From Stenotrophomonas oahuensis (lineage in GTDB: Bacteria > Pseudomonadota > Gammaproteobacteria > Xanthomonadales > Xanthomonadaceae), in NCBI RefSeq assembly GCF_031834595.1, contig NZ_CP115541.1, positions 3,528,501 to 3,592,500 on the forward strand: a stretch of 64,000 bases of DNA, in the 5' to 3' direction. Position 1 is the first letter of the stretch. Each line of letters opens with the position of its first letter. The position numbers and the translations under genes were made by a program. This document shows positions 26,938-36,519 of this stretch, piece after piece. The notes beneath the pieces are model-generated. The model was not told the DNA's origin. It made no database searches and was given only the letters and a program-made list of their open reading frames with translations.

Positions 26938-28227
26938 ATGAACTTTGTTTCTACGCGTCATGCCGCGCCCGCCGCGTCGCTCAGCCAGGCGCTGGCTGCC
27001 GGTCTCGCGCCGGATGGTGGTCTGTATGTGCCAGAAGTGCGTCCGCAGCCGCAGGCATGGTCGACGCGCGGCAGCCTGGCCGCCAATGCCGAAGCCGTGC
27101 TCGCACCGTACTTTGCCGGTGATGCCTTGCAGCCTGACCTTTCTGCGCTGTGCGAACAGGCGTTTACCTTCCCGGCTCCACTGGTGCCTCTGTCCACGCC
27201 GCAGGACCATGTGCTGGAGCTGTTCCATGGACCCACTGCTGCGTTCAAGGACTTCGGTGCGCGCTTCCTGGCCGCCAGCCTGTCGCGGCTGCAGCGCGAC
27301 CAGAGCCGTCCGCTGACCATTGTGGTCGCCACGTCGGGTGACACCGGTGCGGCGGTTGCGGCGGCGTTCCATCGCCTGCCGGGGATCCGCGTGGTGGTGC
27401 TGTATCCAGACGGCCGGGTGTCGCCACGCCAAGCGCATCAGCTGGGGTGCTTTGGCGACAACATCCACACCCTGCGCGTGGCCGGTTCGTTCGACGACTG
27501 CCAGGCGATGGTGAAGCAGGCGCTGGGTGATGAGGAGCTGCAGAAGCAGGTGCCGTTGAGCTCGGCCAACAGCATCAGCCTCGGGCGCTGGCTGCCGCAG
27601 ATGAGTTACTACGCCGATGCCGCGTTGAATCACCATGCGGCCACCGGGGAAGTGCTCAATCTGGTGGTGCCGACTGGCAACCTGGGTAATGCCATGGCCG
27701 CAGTGCTGGCGCGTGGCATGGGCCTGCCGATCGGGCAGATTGCGCTGGCCACCAATGCGAATGCGGTGCTGCCCCGCTTTTTCCATGGTGCGGCGTACAG
27801 CCCGGCGACCAGTGTGGCGACGTTGGCCAATGCGATGGATGTGGGCGCACCGAGCAACTTTGAGCGGTTGCGCTGGTTGTTTGGCGAGGATGATGTTGCG
27901 CTGCGCGGGGCGTTCCGCAGCGAGTCCGTGGATGACGCGGCGATTCAGGAGGTGATTAGCCGGCGTTATGCCGAGGCGGGGGAGGTGTTCTGCCCGCATA
28001 CGGCGACCGCGGTGCATCTGCTGGAGCAACTGCGGGCTGAAGGCGTGCAGGGGCATTGGGCTGTGGCAGCGACCGCGCACCCGGCCAAGTTTGAATCGGT
28101 GGTGGAGCCGTTGATCGGGCGGCCGCTGGAGGTGCCGGCGGCGTTGGCGGCTTTGTTGGAGCGGCCGGCGAAGGCCGAGCCGTGTGCGCCGGAATATGCG
28201 GCGTTGCGGGAGGTGTTGTTGGGGTGA
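26938..28227 (+). CDS. thrC: Threonine synthase
   Basis: 429 residues. The PLP-binding Lys lies in PTAAFKDFGARF (~107), with the phosphate-binding VATSGDTGAAVAAAF and LVVPTGNLGNAMAA. Converts O-phosphohomoserine to threonine. AGGA precedes the ATG, 34 bases after thrB; last gene of the thr operon. Confidence 0.96.
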   Translation: MNFVSTRHAAPAASLSQALAAGLAPDGGLYVPEVRPQPQAWSTRGSLAANAEAVLAPYFAGDALQPDLSALCEQAFTFPAPLVPLSTPQDHVLELFHGPTAAFKDFGARFLAASLSRLQRDQSRPLTIVVATSGDTGAAVAAAFHRLPGIRVVVLYPDGRVSPRQAHQLGCFGDNIHTLRVAGSFDDCQAMVKQALGDEELQKQVPLSSANSISLGRWLPQMSYYADAALNHHAATGEVLNLVVPTGNLGNAMAAVLARGMGLPIGQIALATNANAVLPRFFHGAAYSPATSVATLANAMDVGAPSNFERLRWLFGEDDVALRGAFRSESVDDAAIQEVISRRYAEAGEVFCPHTATAVHLLEQLRAEGVQGHWAVAATAHPAKFESVVEPLIGRPLEVPAALAALLERPAKAEPCAPEYAALREVLLG

Positions 28228-28274
28228 CAGGCGTTGGCGCGAACGGCTGACGGGCATGGCCCGTCACTACGCGA

Positions 28275-29036
28275 TTACGCCCAGCCTTCGTCGGCCGAAA
28301 GCTCGCGCAACCCGTCCTGATCCAGAATCTCAACGGTGTTCAGATGGGGCAGGGCAATCAGCCCCGACTGGCGCAGCTTGGTAAACGTACGGCTCACCGT
28401 TTCCATCGTCAGCCCCAGATGGTCGGCAATATCACCGCGACCCATCGGCAGGGTCACCCGCAGCGCATTCCCGCCCAGCGGGGCCTCACGTGCCGCCAGC
28501 CGCAGGAGGAAGTCAGCCAGCTTTTCCGCCGGCTGCAACCGGCCCAGCGCCAAGGCCGCATCGGCGGCAGCGTCCAGTTCCTGGCAGGCACGCTGCAGCA
28601 GCTTGCGCTCCAGGTGCGGATAACGCGCACGCAGGTCCTTCATCTGGCTCAGCGCCACCCGGCACACCCGGCTGTCGGCGATGGCCTCGATGTCGTAGCG
28701 GTGATGGTCGCTGCCGGTCAGGCCCAGGTAGTCGCCGGGCAGCACGAAGCTGCTGATCTGGCGGCGGCCGTCGGCCAGGGTGCGAACCAGCCGCAGCGCG
28801 CCGCTGGTCAAGGTATAGACATGTTGGCGCGGCTCACCGGCGCGGGCCAGGGTGGCCCCCAGCGGCAACGGCTGCGAGATCGTCACCCGTTCCAGCGCCT
28901 GCACTTCATCCGGCGACAGCGCCGAGCAGACCGCCAGATGGCGGACCGAGCAGTGCAGGCAGTCCTTCAGCGTTGAACACCCCGGTGCGGGGTCGTCTAC
29001 AGCGGAAAGTGCGGTGCCGGAGTGGGGCCGGGACAT
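28275..29036 (-). CDS. Crp/Fnr-family regulator, FNR-type with Fe-S cysteines
   Basis: 253 residues: a cAMP-binding-like fold and a C-terminal HTH with GRGDIADHLGLTMETVSRTF, containing the E..SR recognition residues that read FNR boxes. Cysteines lie at 20, 26, 29 and 37, plus Cys125 in DSRVC at the position of E. coli Cys122, so an oxygen-sensing [4Fe-4S] cluster is likely. The N-terminal spacing C-x2-C-x7-C differs from the C-x2-C-x5-C of E. coli FNR and is like alphaproteobacterial FnrL. Probably controls low-oxygen genes. Confidence 0.88.
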   Translation of the reverse strand: MSRPHSGTALSAVDDPAPGCSTLKDCLHCSVRHLAVCSALSPDEVQALERVTISQPLPLGATLARAGEPRQHVYTLTSGALRLVRTLADGRRQISSFVLPGDYLGLTGSDHHRYDIEAIADSRVCRVALSQMKDLRARYPHLERKLLQRACQELDAAADAALALGRLQPAEKLADFLLRLAAREAPLGGNALRVTLPMGRGDIADHLGLTMETVSRTFTKLRQSGLIALPHLNTVEILDQDGLRELSADEGWA

Positions 29037-29176
29037 GTGCAGCCAGTGAGCGGGACGTCCCTATGATACTTCATGCGGCGGTTCAGCCGGATTACAGCCC
29101 GTCGCTGGGGCCGGAAGGCCGGCTGCGGCTACAATAGACGGTCCGCACACCCCACGTTCGAGCAGGAGCCCCGCAA

Positions 29177-30574
29177 GTGATCAAGCCCCGTACGCCGTCC
29201 GGCACCCTGGAACTGCTGCCGCGCCAGCAGATCGCGTTCCAGCGCATGCTGGACGTCATCCGCCGCAATTACGAGCGGTTCGGGTTCCTGCCGGTCGAAA
29301 CGCCGGTGTTCGAACTGTCGGATGTGCTGCTGACCAAGTCCGGCGGTGAAACCGAGCGCCAGGTGTACTTCGCGCAGTCCACCGGTGCCCTGGCCAACGC
29401 GGCCGAAGCCGGCGACAAGAGCCTGCCGGAACTGGCCCTGCGTTTCGACCTGACCGTGCCGCTGGCCCGTTACGTGGCCGAGCACGAGCACGACCTGACC
29501 TTCCCGTTCCGCCGTTACCAGATGCAGCGCGTGTACCGCGGCGAGCGCGCCCAGCGCGGTCGTTTCCGCGAGTTCTACCAGTGCGACATCGACGTGATCG
29601 GCAAGGACACGCTGAGCACGCGTTACGACGCCGAAGTGCTGGCGGTGATCCACGCGGTGTTCTCGGAACTGCGCATTGGTGATTTCTCGGTACAGCTGAA
29701 CAACCGCAAGCTGATGCGCGGCTTCTTCGAAAGCCTGGGCGTGGCCGACGGTGAGCGCCAGCTGGCGGTGCTGCGTGAAGTGGACAAGCTGGACAAGCGC
29801 GGCGCGGACTACGTGCGTGAAACGCTGACCGGCGAAGGGTTTGGTATTCCCGCCGAGCAGGTGGAACGCATCCTGGCGTTCGTGGCGGTGCGTTCGACCA
29901 GCCACGCCGATGCGTTGGTGCAGCTGGACGCGCTGGTGGCGGACGCGGCCGCAAGCGAAACGCTGAAGGTGGGCGTGGCCGAACTGCGCGAGGTGCTGAC
30001 GCTGGTGAAGGCACTGGGTGTGCCGGAAACGTCGTACTGCCTGAACTTCTCGATTGCGCGCGGCCTGGATTACTACACCGGCACGGTGTACGAAACCACG
30101 CTGACCGACCACCCGCAGATCGGCTCGATCTGCTCGGGCGGCCGTTACGAAGACCTGGCCAGCCACTACACCAAGTCGAAGCTGCCGGGCGTGGGCATTT
30201 CCATCGGCCTGAGCCGCCTGTTCTGGCAGCTGCAGGAAGCCGGGCTGATTGCCGGCATCGAAGACAGCAGCGTGCACGCGCTGGTGGCCTTGATGGACGA
30301 CAACGGCCTGCCGGATTCGCTGGACCTGGCCCGTCGCCTGCGCGCCGGTGGCATCAACACCGAAGTGCAGATGGAGCCGAAGAAGATCGGCAAGCAGTTC
30401 CAGTACGCCGCGAAGGCGGGCATCCGCTTCGTGGTGCTGGTGGGCGAAGACGAACTGGCCCGCGGCGTGGTGGCGGTAAAGGACCTGCTGCGCGAACAGC
30501 AGTTCGAAGTCGCCCGCGAAGAACTGGCCAGTGCCCTGCAGGTAGAACTGGAACAGACCCGCGCGATGGCGTGA
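29177..30574 (+). CDS. hisS: Histidyl-tRNA synthetase
   Basis: 465 residues, class II synthetase. Motif 2 is [14 protein letters not shown] with [12 protein letters not shown]. The histidine-specific [12 protein letters not shown] is present, and motif 3 is [17 protein letters not shown]-terminal anticodon-binding domain begins near 370. GTG start behind GGAG. Longer than the ~424-residue E. coli enzyme. Monocistronic, ended by a strong terminator. Confidence 0.95.
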   Translation: MIKPRTPSGTLELLPRQQIAFQRMLDVIRRNYERFGFLPVETPVFELSDVLLTKSGGETERQVYFAQSTGALANAAEAGDKSLPELALRFDLTVPLARYVAEHEHDLTFPFRRYQMQRVYRGERAQRGRFREFYQCDIDVIGKDTLSTRYDAEVLAVIHAVFSELRIGDFSVQLNNRKLMRGFFESLGVADGERQLAVLREVDKLDKRGADYVRETLTGEGFGIPAEQVERILAFVAVRSTSHADALVQLDALVADAAASETLKVGVAELREVLTLVKALGVPETSYCLNFSIARGLDYYTGTVYETTLTDHPQIGSICSGGRYEDLASHYTKSKLPGVGISIGLSRLFWQLQEAGLIAGIEDSSVHALVALMDDNGLPDSLDLARRLRAGGINTEVQMEPKKIGKQFQYAAKAGIRFVVLVGEDELARGVVAVKDLLREQQFEVAREELASALQVELEQTRAMA

Positions 30575-30594
30575 TGGATTGTCGAATGCTTGAA

Positions 30595-30629
30595 ACAACA
30601 ACGGCACCTGACGGTGCCGTTGTTCTTTC
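30595..30629 (+). terminator. hisS terminator
   Basis: A 12-bp perfect stem, AACAACGGCACC / GGTGCCGTTGTT, with a 4-base loop followed by CTTTC. Confidence 0.88.
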
Positions 30630-30646
30630 GGCGGTCGGAAGGCTAC

Positions 30647-30668
30647 GTAGAGCCGGGCTTGCCCGGCT
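30647..30668 (+). repeat. SMAG-type GTAG palindrome
   Basis: GTAGAGCCGGGCTTGCCCGGCT copy just after the hisS terminator. The gap 30575-31009 contains only this repeat, the terminator, the composite repeat at 30671-30930, and ~80 bases with nothing recognised. Confidence 0.85.
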
Positions 30669-30670
30669 GC

Positions 30671-30930
30671 TGTTGGGCTCATGCGAACAACCCCCGCCTC
30701 GCGGTATCCCCGGTTTGGCGGCTCGGAATGGGCGTTCCGGGGGACGGCGTGAATCCATCCCTGGAGCCTCGGTCGCCGCATCCATGCGGCTCACGCCCCC
30801 TCCAGCCCATCCCGACCCGCCATCGACAGTGCGTCGGTGTCCACGGAAGATCAAAACCCATTCGCGCACCCGGTAGCGTCGGTCGACAGACGACGGCCGT
30901 GAAATCTCCAACATCCGGTAACGCATGACC
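30671..30930 (-). repeat. ~260-bp composite intergenic repeat, copy 1 (inverted)
   Basis: Reverse-complement counterpart of 45028-45285. It contains a GTAG/CTAC hairpin unit (30872-30930), a region with the palindrome GCCGCATCCATGCGGC, and an end matching TCCCCCGGAACGCCC. The similarity continues across the whole length with scattered mismatches. Confidence 0.75.
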
Positions 30931-31009
30931 CCGGATCGACACCAGCTTGATTTTTGCTTGCCCGTGTCGTCCGGCGGCGACGCCACCAGGATGAGCCTCG
31001 CGGACGTTC

Positions 31010-32650
31010 CTACGCTCTGCTGGCTTCAGTATTTCGCAGGTGATCCTCGATCACGCTGACAGTCTCAGCCGAGCCGGACAGTCGAGCACGATCCAATGGT
31101 GTCAATCCACCCTTGTTCAAGGCGCGCAGATCGCCCCCGTGCTGGAGCAGCAACCTCAGTGTGGCTGTATCTCCATTCCACGCCGCAGCATGAAGCGGCG
31201 TCTCCTGGTGTCTGTTTTCCGGGAGATTGGCTGAGGCTCCGGCAATTAGAAGCAGGCTGACGATGTCAGCTCGCTTCATGGCGACGGCCTTGAGCAGAAC
31301 CGATGTCCCCCACACGTCCAGGACGTCGAGGTTCTGGGGGATTTTCAACAGCAGCGCAACCATGCCTGCATGGCCCTTGATCACTGCGACCCCCGTTGGC
31401 GTCATACCATCCCCGACGTGTGCGCCCGGATCTGCACCCCAACTGAGCAGCAATGCGGCCGCCTCCTGGCGGTCATTCATTGAGGCAAAATGGAGAGCGC
31501 TGTTGGAACCAGGGGAATACGCATCGACGAAATCGCTTCCATGCCGGGAGTGAATGTCGGTCAGCGTGCTGATGTCACCGGCAACAGCAGCCCGGGTCCA
31601 CGCTCTTGCCTCGGGATGCTCGCGTTTTGCCATATGCTCTTTAAAAAGCTCAAGCATGTTGGGCTTGAGCCGGTCGTACAGACGGTCCTGCTTCGCTCTA
31701 CCGACCGGGGTCAGTCCTTCGCTGTCGTAGTTTGTCAGGTTGATGCCTGGCTTTTGAAGCAGCATCTGGACGACCGTGTTTCGCTTCTCTCGAACCGCGA
31801 TGGAGAGGGGACTATCGTTGCCAGGAGTGTTGGTCCCATTCACGCTCGCGCCTGCGTCCAGCAGCGTTCGAATGCACTCCTCTTTGCCTACCTCGATTGC
31901 AGCCATCAGCGCGGTTTTTCCTGATTCCATGGAGTCAGGATGACAGCCCGCGGCGATGAGTGTGCTGACGGCAGTGGCATGGCCCCAGCTGGCGAAATAG
32001 TGAAGCAGATGAGACGCCCCTGAAGCGCCATCCACTGTGGTGACGCCTAGCCCGTCTCCTACCGGATCCAGCAGCAATTTTGTCGCTTCAAGGTTTCCGT
32101 TTCCGGCTGCGTAGTAAATAGCCGTCTTTCTGTCGTGGTCAAGGGTGTTACGGTCGAAGCCAGCCTCGAGCAGAACGCTGATCGTGTCCGTGTCGTTGCG
32201 GCCAGCGGCGTCAAACCACTGCGCGTTAAGCGTTGCAGGGTCCTTGGACATTGCCGCAGTGAGGCAGTCAGCGCGCAACGCGTTGGCTGCCTGCACCAGG
32301 CAAGCCAGATCCTGTGTAGTCAGCTTTTCGAGAAGTGATTGCCGGCTTTCGCATGAGATGAGGTTGAGATTTGCGAACTGCGGTGTGTGTTTCTGCGGCG
32401 TCGTTGCATCAGAGGGGAGCGGCGAGGGGCCGTTGAGCAGGCTGCCCAGGGGCAGCGCGGAGTCTGATTGAACGGTGTGGTTGGTGTCGTGGTTGATTGC
32501 GCGCGATGCGGAGGTTGATGCGGCAAGGGGCTCGATGGGCATGACAGCGGTATGGCTGAGACGGTCAGCGGTTGCAATGGGGGCGATATGGTCTGATGCG
32601 GCGGGCGCAGGCGCTTCCTGATTTCGATCTATAGGGACATGCCGGAGCAT
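31010..32650 (-). CDS. Ankyrin-repeat protein with F-box-like segment
   Basis: 546 residues. The first ~90 are disordered, Ser/Thr/Pro-rich. Residues ~98-133 (ESRQSLLEKLTTQDLACLVQ and onward) have the helix spacing of an F-box. From ~140 on there are about nine ankyrin repeats, e.g. GKTALMAAIEVGKEECIRTL and ETPLHAAAWNGDTATLRLLL. No signal peptide. Ankyrin plus an F-box-like motif is an effector-type architecture, but no secretion signal or secretion genes are visible here. The base composition is lower in GC than the flanking hisS and his genes, suggesting acquisition. Confidence 0.8.
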   Translation of the reverse strand: MLRHVPIDRNQEAPAPAASDHIAPIATADRLSHTAVMPIEPLAASTSASRAINHDTNHTVQSDSALPLGSLLNGPSPLPSDATTPQKHTPQFANLNLISCESRQSLLEKLTTQDLACLVQAANALRADCLTAAMSKDPATLNAQWFDAAGRNDTDTISVLLEAGFDRNTLDHDRKTAIYYAAGNGNLEATKLLLDPVGDGLGVTTVDGASGASHLLHYFASWGHATAVSTLIAAGCHPDSMESGKTALMAAIEVGKEECIRTLLDAGASVNGTNTPGNDSPLSIAVREKRNTVVQMLLQKPGINLTNYDSEGLTPVGRAKQDRLYDRLKPNMLELFKEHMAKREHPEARAWTRAAVAGDISTLTDIHSRHGSDFVDAYSPGSNSALHFASMNDRQEAAALLLSWGADPGAHVGDGMTPTGVAVIKGHAGMVALLLKIPQNLDVLDVWGTSVLLKAVAMKRADIVSLLLIAGASANLPENRHQETPLHAAAWNGDTATLRLLLQHGGDLRALNKGGLTPLDRARLSGSAETVSVIEDHLRNTEASRA

Positions 32651-32667
32651 CGGCGGTGTCGTTCCGG

Positions 32668-32726
32668 GGTCATGCGTTACCGGATGTTGGGGGTTTCACG
32701 GCCGTCGTCTGTCGACCGACGCTACC
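32668..32726. repeat. Long SMAG-type intergenic repeat (diverged subtype)
   Basis: GGTCATGCGTTACCGGATG ... GTCGTCTGTCGACCGACG CTACC; same subtype as the ends of the composite repeats at 30872 and 45028. Located just upstream of the ankyrin gene. Confidence 0.78.
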
Positions 32727-32782
32727 GGGCCAACAAAGTCAGGGATGCAGTCAAAACCGGTCGTTCGCCTGAATCCAACAGC

Positions 32783-32804
32783 AGCCGGGCAAGCCCGGCT
32801 CTAC
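32783..32804 (-). repeat. SMAG-type GTAG palindrome
   Basis: Minus-orientation copy ending in CTAC, upstream of the histidine-operon promoter. Confidence 0.85.
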
Positions 32805-32844
32805 GTAAAGCCAAAGCCCCAGATGAATCGGAAGCCTCAGCGAT

Positions 32845-32873
32845 TTGGCATGGGGGAAAATTTGCGCTAATGT
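32845..32873 (+). promoter_or_regulatory. Probable his operon promoter
   Basis: -35 TTGGCA (32845-32850), 17-base spacer, -10 TAATGT (32868-32873). The -10 overlaps the operator palindrome. Confidence 0.65.
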
Positions 32874-32892
32874 AATAGCACGCTATTACATT
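32869..32892 (+). promoter_or_regulatory. Operator palindrome of the TrpR-family repressor
   Basis: Perfect 11-bp arms, AATGTAATAGC and GCTATTACATT, around a 2-bp centre. It spans the -10 and predicted start site and ends six bases before the repressor ATG. Placement and symmetry indicate autorepression and control of the whole operon. Confidence 0.8.
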
Positions 32893-32898
32893 GATACG

Positions 32899-33219
32899 AT
32901 GAAAACACGCCCCGACCCCCGCCAGAAGGACCCCCAGGCTGACCTTGAGTGCCTGGCGCGGGCCTTTGCTGGCCTGACTGAACCTGAACAAGTCACCGCC
33001 TTCCTGCGTGACCTGTGCACCCCCGCCGAGCTGGAGGCCCTGGCCGACCGCTGGAAGGTGGTGCCGCTGCTGCAGCAGGGCGTGCCGTATCGCGAAATCC
33101 ATGAGTTGACCGGTGTCAGCGTGACCACCACCGGGCGCGTCGCCCGTTCCCTCGAGCATGGGCATCGCGGCTATGCCGCCGCCATCGCCGTCACGTCTGC
33201 CACCCCCGAATCCGAGTAG
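32899..33219 (+). CDS. TrpR-family repressor, probable histidine-operon regulator (HisR-like)
   Basis: 106 residues of the Trp repressor fold: [20 protein letters not shown], then an HTH with [20 protein letters not shown]. It resembles the YerC/TrpR group. It heads the histidine operon (hisG starts 11 bases after its stop), and I recall TrpR-like HisR regulators assigned to his genes in Xanthomonadales. Histidine is the likely co-repressor by inference. The frame is open upstream through the operator, but the ATG at 32899 is the only sensible start. Confidence 0.85.
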   Translation: MKTRPDPRQKDPQADLECLARAFAGLTEPEQVTAFLRDLCTPAELEALADRWKVVPLLQQGVPYREIHELTGVSVTTTGRVARSLEHGHRGYAAAIAVTSATPESE

Positions 33220-33230
33220 AGACCTCCCCC

Positions 33231-34142
33231 ATGAGTGCAACCCAGAACGCCCCGGCACGTGACCGGCTGCGTATCGCCATCCAGAAGAGTGGCCGCCTCG
33301 CCGAGCCCGCCCGCAGCCTGCTTACCGCCTGCGGCCTGAGCTGGCGGCAGAGCCGCGACAAGCTGTTCTGCTATGGCGAATCGCTGCCGGTGGACCTGCT
33401 GCTGGTGCGCGATGACGACATCCCCGGCCTGATTGCCGATGGCGTCTGCGACTTCGGCATCGTCGGTCGCAACGAACTGGACGAGCAGGCCGCCGCGCGC
33501 CGCCAGATCGGTCTGCCCGATACCTACCAGGCCCTGCGAGGCCTGAACTTCGGCCAGTGCCGCCTGATGCTCGCCGTGCCCGAAGAATGGGACTGGCAGG
33601 GCGTGCAGCAACTGGCCGGCAAGCGCATCGCCACCAGCTACCCTGCCATCCTCACCGACTGGCTGGCCGCCCAGGGCGTCGATGCCCAGGTGGTGGAACT
33701 GTCCGGCTCGGTCGAAATCGCCCCACGCCTGGGCACCGCCGACCTGATCTGCGACCTGGTGTCCAGCGGTGCCACCCTGGCCGCCAACCAGCTCAAGCCC
33801 GTCGAGACTCTGCTTGAAAGCGAAGCCGTGCTGGCCGGCCCGGTGCGCACGCCCGACGACGCCCGCGCCGGCCTGATGGCCATGCTGCTGCGTCGCCTGG
33901 ACGGCGTGGTCAAGCAACAGGACAGCAAGCTGCTGATGTTCCGCGCGGCCGCCGAACGCGTCAGCGAACTGACCCGCCTGCTGCCGGATGCGGATCCGCT
34001 GGAACAGCTGCCCGACGATGGTGGCCACCTGCGGCTGCAGACCATGTGCCACGGCGCGCTCACCTGGCAGCGTCTGGAAGAACTGGAACGCGCCGGTGCG
34101 CAGGGTTTGAAGGTACTGAGCGTGGAGCGGTCGCTGGCATGA
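33231..34142 (+). CDS. hisG: ATP phosphoribosyltransferase
   Basis: 303 residues, long (C-terminal regulatory domain) form: [16 protein letters not shown] at the N-terminus, [16 protein letters not shown] as the PRPP-binding loop, and a final ACT-like domain from ~230. First step of histidine synthesis and usual feedback point. Overlaps hisD by four bases (ATGA). Confidence 0.95.
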   Translation: MSATQNAPARDRLRIAIQKSGRLAEPARSLLTACGLSWRQSRDKLFCYGESLPVDLLLVRDDDIPGLIADGVCDFGIVGRNELDEQAAARRQIGLPDTYQALRGLNFGQCRLMLAVPEEWDWQGVQQLAGKRIATSYPAILTDWLAAQGVDAQVVELSGSVEIAPRLGTADLICDLVSSGATLAANQLKPVETLLESEAVLAGPVRTPDDARAGLMAMLLRRLDGVVKQQDSKLLMFRAAAERVSELTRLLPDADPLEQLPDDGGHLRLQTMCHGALTWQRLEELERAGAQGLKVLSVERSLA

Positions 34143-35434
34143 ATCGTCTGCAATGGAACCAACTTGATAGCGCTGCGCAGGCCGATGCGCTGCAGCGTCC
34201 GGTACAGGCGGTGGCCGCACGCACCCGTGAATCGGTCGCCGCCCTGATTGCTGCCGTGCGCGAAGACGGCGATGCCGCGCTTCGCGAAATCAGCCTGCGC
34301 TTCGACGGCATCGCGCCCGACAGCTTTGAAGTCAGCGACGAGGAATTTGCCGCCGCCGAACGTGCGGTGCCGGCCGAACTGCGCCAGGCGATGATCGATG
34401 CCGCCGAACGCATCCGCGTCTTCCACAAGGCCGGCATGAGCCAGGGCTATGCGGTGGACACCGCGCCGGGTGTGCGCTGCGAGCGCATGGTGCGTGCGAT
34501 TGGCCGCGTTGGCCTGTACGTGCCCGCAGGCAGCGCACCGTTGCCGTCCACCGCGTTGATGCTGGGCGTGCCGGCACAGCTGGCCGGCTGCCGGGAAGTG
34601 GTGCTGTGCACGCCGCCGCGCAAGGATGGCACCGCCGATCCCGCGGTGCTGGTCGCGGCGCGTCTGACCGGCGTAGACCGGGTGTTCAAGCTCGGTGGTG
34701 CGCAGGCGGTTGCCGCGATGGCCTACGGCACCGACAGCGTACCGGCCTGCGACAAGCTGTTCGGGCCGGGCAACAGCTATGTCACCGAAGCCAAGCAGCA
34801 GGTTGCGCAGGACGGGGCCGCCGCCATCGACATGCCAGCGGGCCCGTCGGAAGTGCTGGTGATTGCCGATGCGGGTGCCAACCCCGCGTTCGTGGCCGCT
34901 GACCTGCTTTCGCAGGCCGAGCACGGCCCGGATTCGCAGGTGCTGCTGCTCACCGACGATGCCGCGCTGCTGGAAAAGGTGGAGGCGCAGGTGCAGGAAC
35001 AGCTGGCCCAGCTGTCCCGCGCGGATATTGCCACGCAGGCATTGGGCAGTTCACGACTGATCCTGGTCGAGTCGCTGGTGCAGGCCTTCCAGATCAGCAA
35101 CCGCTACGCACCGGAACATCTCATTCTGGCCCTGCGCGAGCCGCGTGACTGGCTGCCGCAGGTGGAGGCCGCCGGTTCGGTGTTCCTGGGTGACTACACG
35201 CCGGAAGCGCTGGGCGACTACTGCAGCGGCACCAACCACGTGCTGCCCACGGCCGGTGCCGCGCGCGCTTACAGCGGCGTCAGCGTGTCCAGCTTCCAGA
35301 ACATGATCAGCGTGCAGCAGGCCACGGTGCAGGGCATTGCCGGAATCGGTGACAGTGCACGCGTGCTGGCCCGCGCGGAAGGCCTGGACGCGCACGAGAA
35401 TGCGGTGGCGCTGCGCATGGAGACGGCGGCATGA
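34139..35434 (+). CDS. hisD: Histidinol dehydrogenase
   Basis: 431 residues. Zn/substrate motifs [13 protein letters not shown] (~265) and RYAPEHLIL, plus [14 protein letters not shown]. Oxidises histidinol to histidine in two NAD-dependent steps. The start overlaps the hisG stop; the hisC start overlaps its own stop. Confidence 0.96.
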   Translation: MNRLQWNQLDSAAQADALQRPVQAVAARTRESVAALIAAVREDGDAALREISLRFDGIAPDSFEVSDEEFAAAERAVPAELRQAMIDAAERIRVFHKAGMSQGYAVDTAPGVRCERMVRAIGRVGLYVPAGSAPLPSTALMLGVPAQLAGCREVVLCTPPRKDGTADPAVLVAARLTGVDRVFKLGGAQAVAAMAYGTDSVPACDKLFGPGNSYVTEAKQQVAQDGAAAIDMPAGPSEVLVIADAGANPAFVAADLLSQAEHGPDSQVLLLTDDAALLEKVEAQVQEQLAQLSRADIATQALGSSRLILVESLVQAFQISNRYAPEHLILALREPRDWLPQVEAAGSVFLGDYTPEALGDYCSGTNHVLPTAGAARAYSGVSVSSFQNMISVQQATVQGIAGIGDSARVLARAEGLDAHENAVALRMETAA

Positions 35435-36519
35435 ACGCCTCCTCCGTGCTTTCGCTGGTGCGCGAGGATCTGCGCGCGTTTGCGGGTTACTCCTCGGCGC
35501 GCAGCAGCGCGCTGGTGGGCGATGTATGGCTCAACGCCAATGAGTCGGCCTGGGCCAACCCGGCCGACCCACAGGGCAGCGCACGCCGCTACCCGGAACC
35601 GCAGCCGGAGGCGCTGCGCGCGCGGCTGGCCGCGCTGTATGGCTGCACGCCCGAGCAGCTGCTGATCGGGCGCGGCAGCGACGAAGCGATTGATCTGCTG
35701 GTGCGCGCCCTGTGCGAGCCCGGCCGCGACGCGGTGCTGGTGACGCCGCCGGTGTTCGGCATGTACGCGGTGTGTGCGCGTCTGCAGAACGCGCCGCTGC
35801 TGGAAGTGCCGCTGGTGGACAGCGACACTGGGCTCAACGCCGACATCGACGCGATCATTGCCACCGCACTGTCGGGCAAGGCCAAGCTGGTGTTCCTGTG
35901 CACGCCGTCGAACCCGGCCGGCAGCAGCATCGCCTTGAGCGACATCGAACGCGTCGCCACCGCGCTGCGGGGCAGGGCAGTGGTGGTGGTCGACGAAGCG
36001 TATGGCGAGTACGCCGAGCAGCCTTCCGCAGTGACCCTGCTGGACCGTTACGACAACCTTGCCGTGCTGCGCACGCTGTCCAAAGCGCACGCCCTGGCCG
36101 CTGCCCGCATCGGCTCACTGATCGCCGCGCCGGAACTGATCCAGCTGCTGCGCCGCTGCCAGGCCCCGTACCCGGTGCCGGCACCGTGCAGTGCGCTGGC
36201 ACTGGCCGCGCTGGAGCCGGCGGCACTGACCACCACCGCAGCACGCGTGGCCGAAGTGAAGGCCGAACGCGCCCGCCTGCAGCAGGCACTTCAGAATGCA
36301 CCCGGCGTCCGCCGCGTGTATGCCTCACAGGGCAACTATCTGCTGGTCCGCTTCAATGACGCGCAGAGGGCATTCGACGCACTGCTCGCCACCGGTGTGG
36401 TGGTGCGCGACCAGCGCGCCGCACCGCAGTTGGGCGACGCCCTGCGCATCACCGTGGGCAGCCCGGCCGAGAACGACCGTGTGCTGCAGGTACTCACCGC
36501 CGGGAGGGCCGCCGCATGA
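35431..36519 (+). CDS. hisC: Histidinol-phosphate aminotransferase
   Basis: 362 residues, fold-type I aminotransferase: [10 protein letters not shown] at the N-terminus, [22 protein letters not shown] and the PLP Lys in [15 protein letters not shown] (~220). Linked by ATGA overlaps at both ends. Confidence 0.95.
   Translation: MNASSVLSLVREDLRAFAGYSSARSSALVGDVWLNANESAWANPADPQGSARRYPEPQPEALRARLAALYGCTPEQLLIGRGSDEAIDLLVRALCEPGRDAVLVTPPVFGMYAVCARLQNAPLLEVPLVDSDTGLNADIDAIIATALSGKAKLVFLCTPSNPAGSSIALSDIERVATALRGRAVVVVDEAYGEYAEQPSAVTLLDRYDNLAVLRTLSKAHALAAARIGSLIAAPELIQLLRRCQAPYPVPAPCSALALAALEPAALTTTAARVAEVKAERARLQQALQNAPGVRRVYASQGNYLLVRFNDAQRAFDALLATGVVVRDQRAAPQLGDALRITVGSPAENDRVLQVLTAGRAAA

Noticed and set aside
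29129..30781. 550-codon minus-strand frame opposite hisS
   Set aside because: His/Gln-rich shadow with no family match; hisS on the plus strand has all synthetase motifs.
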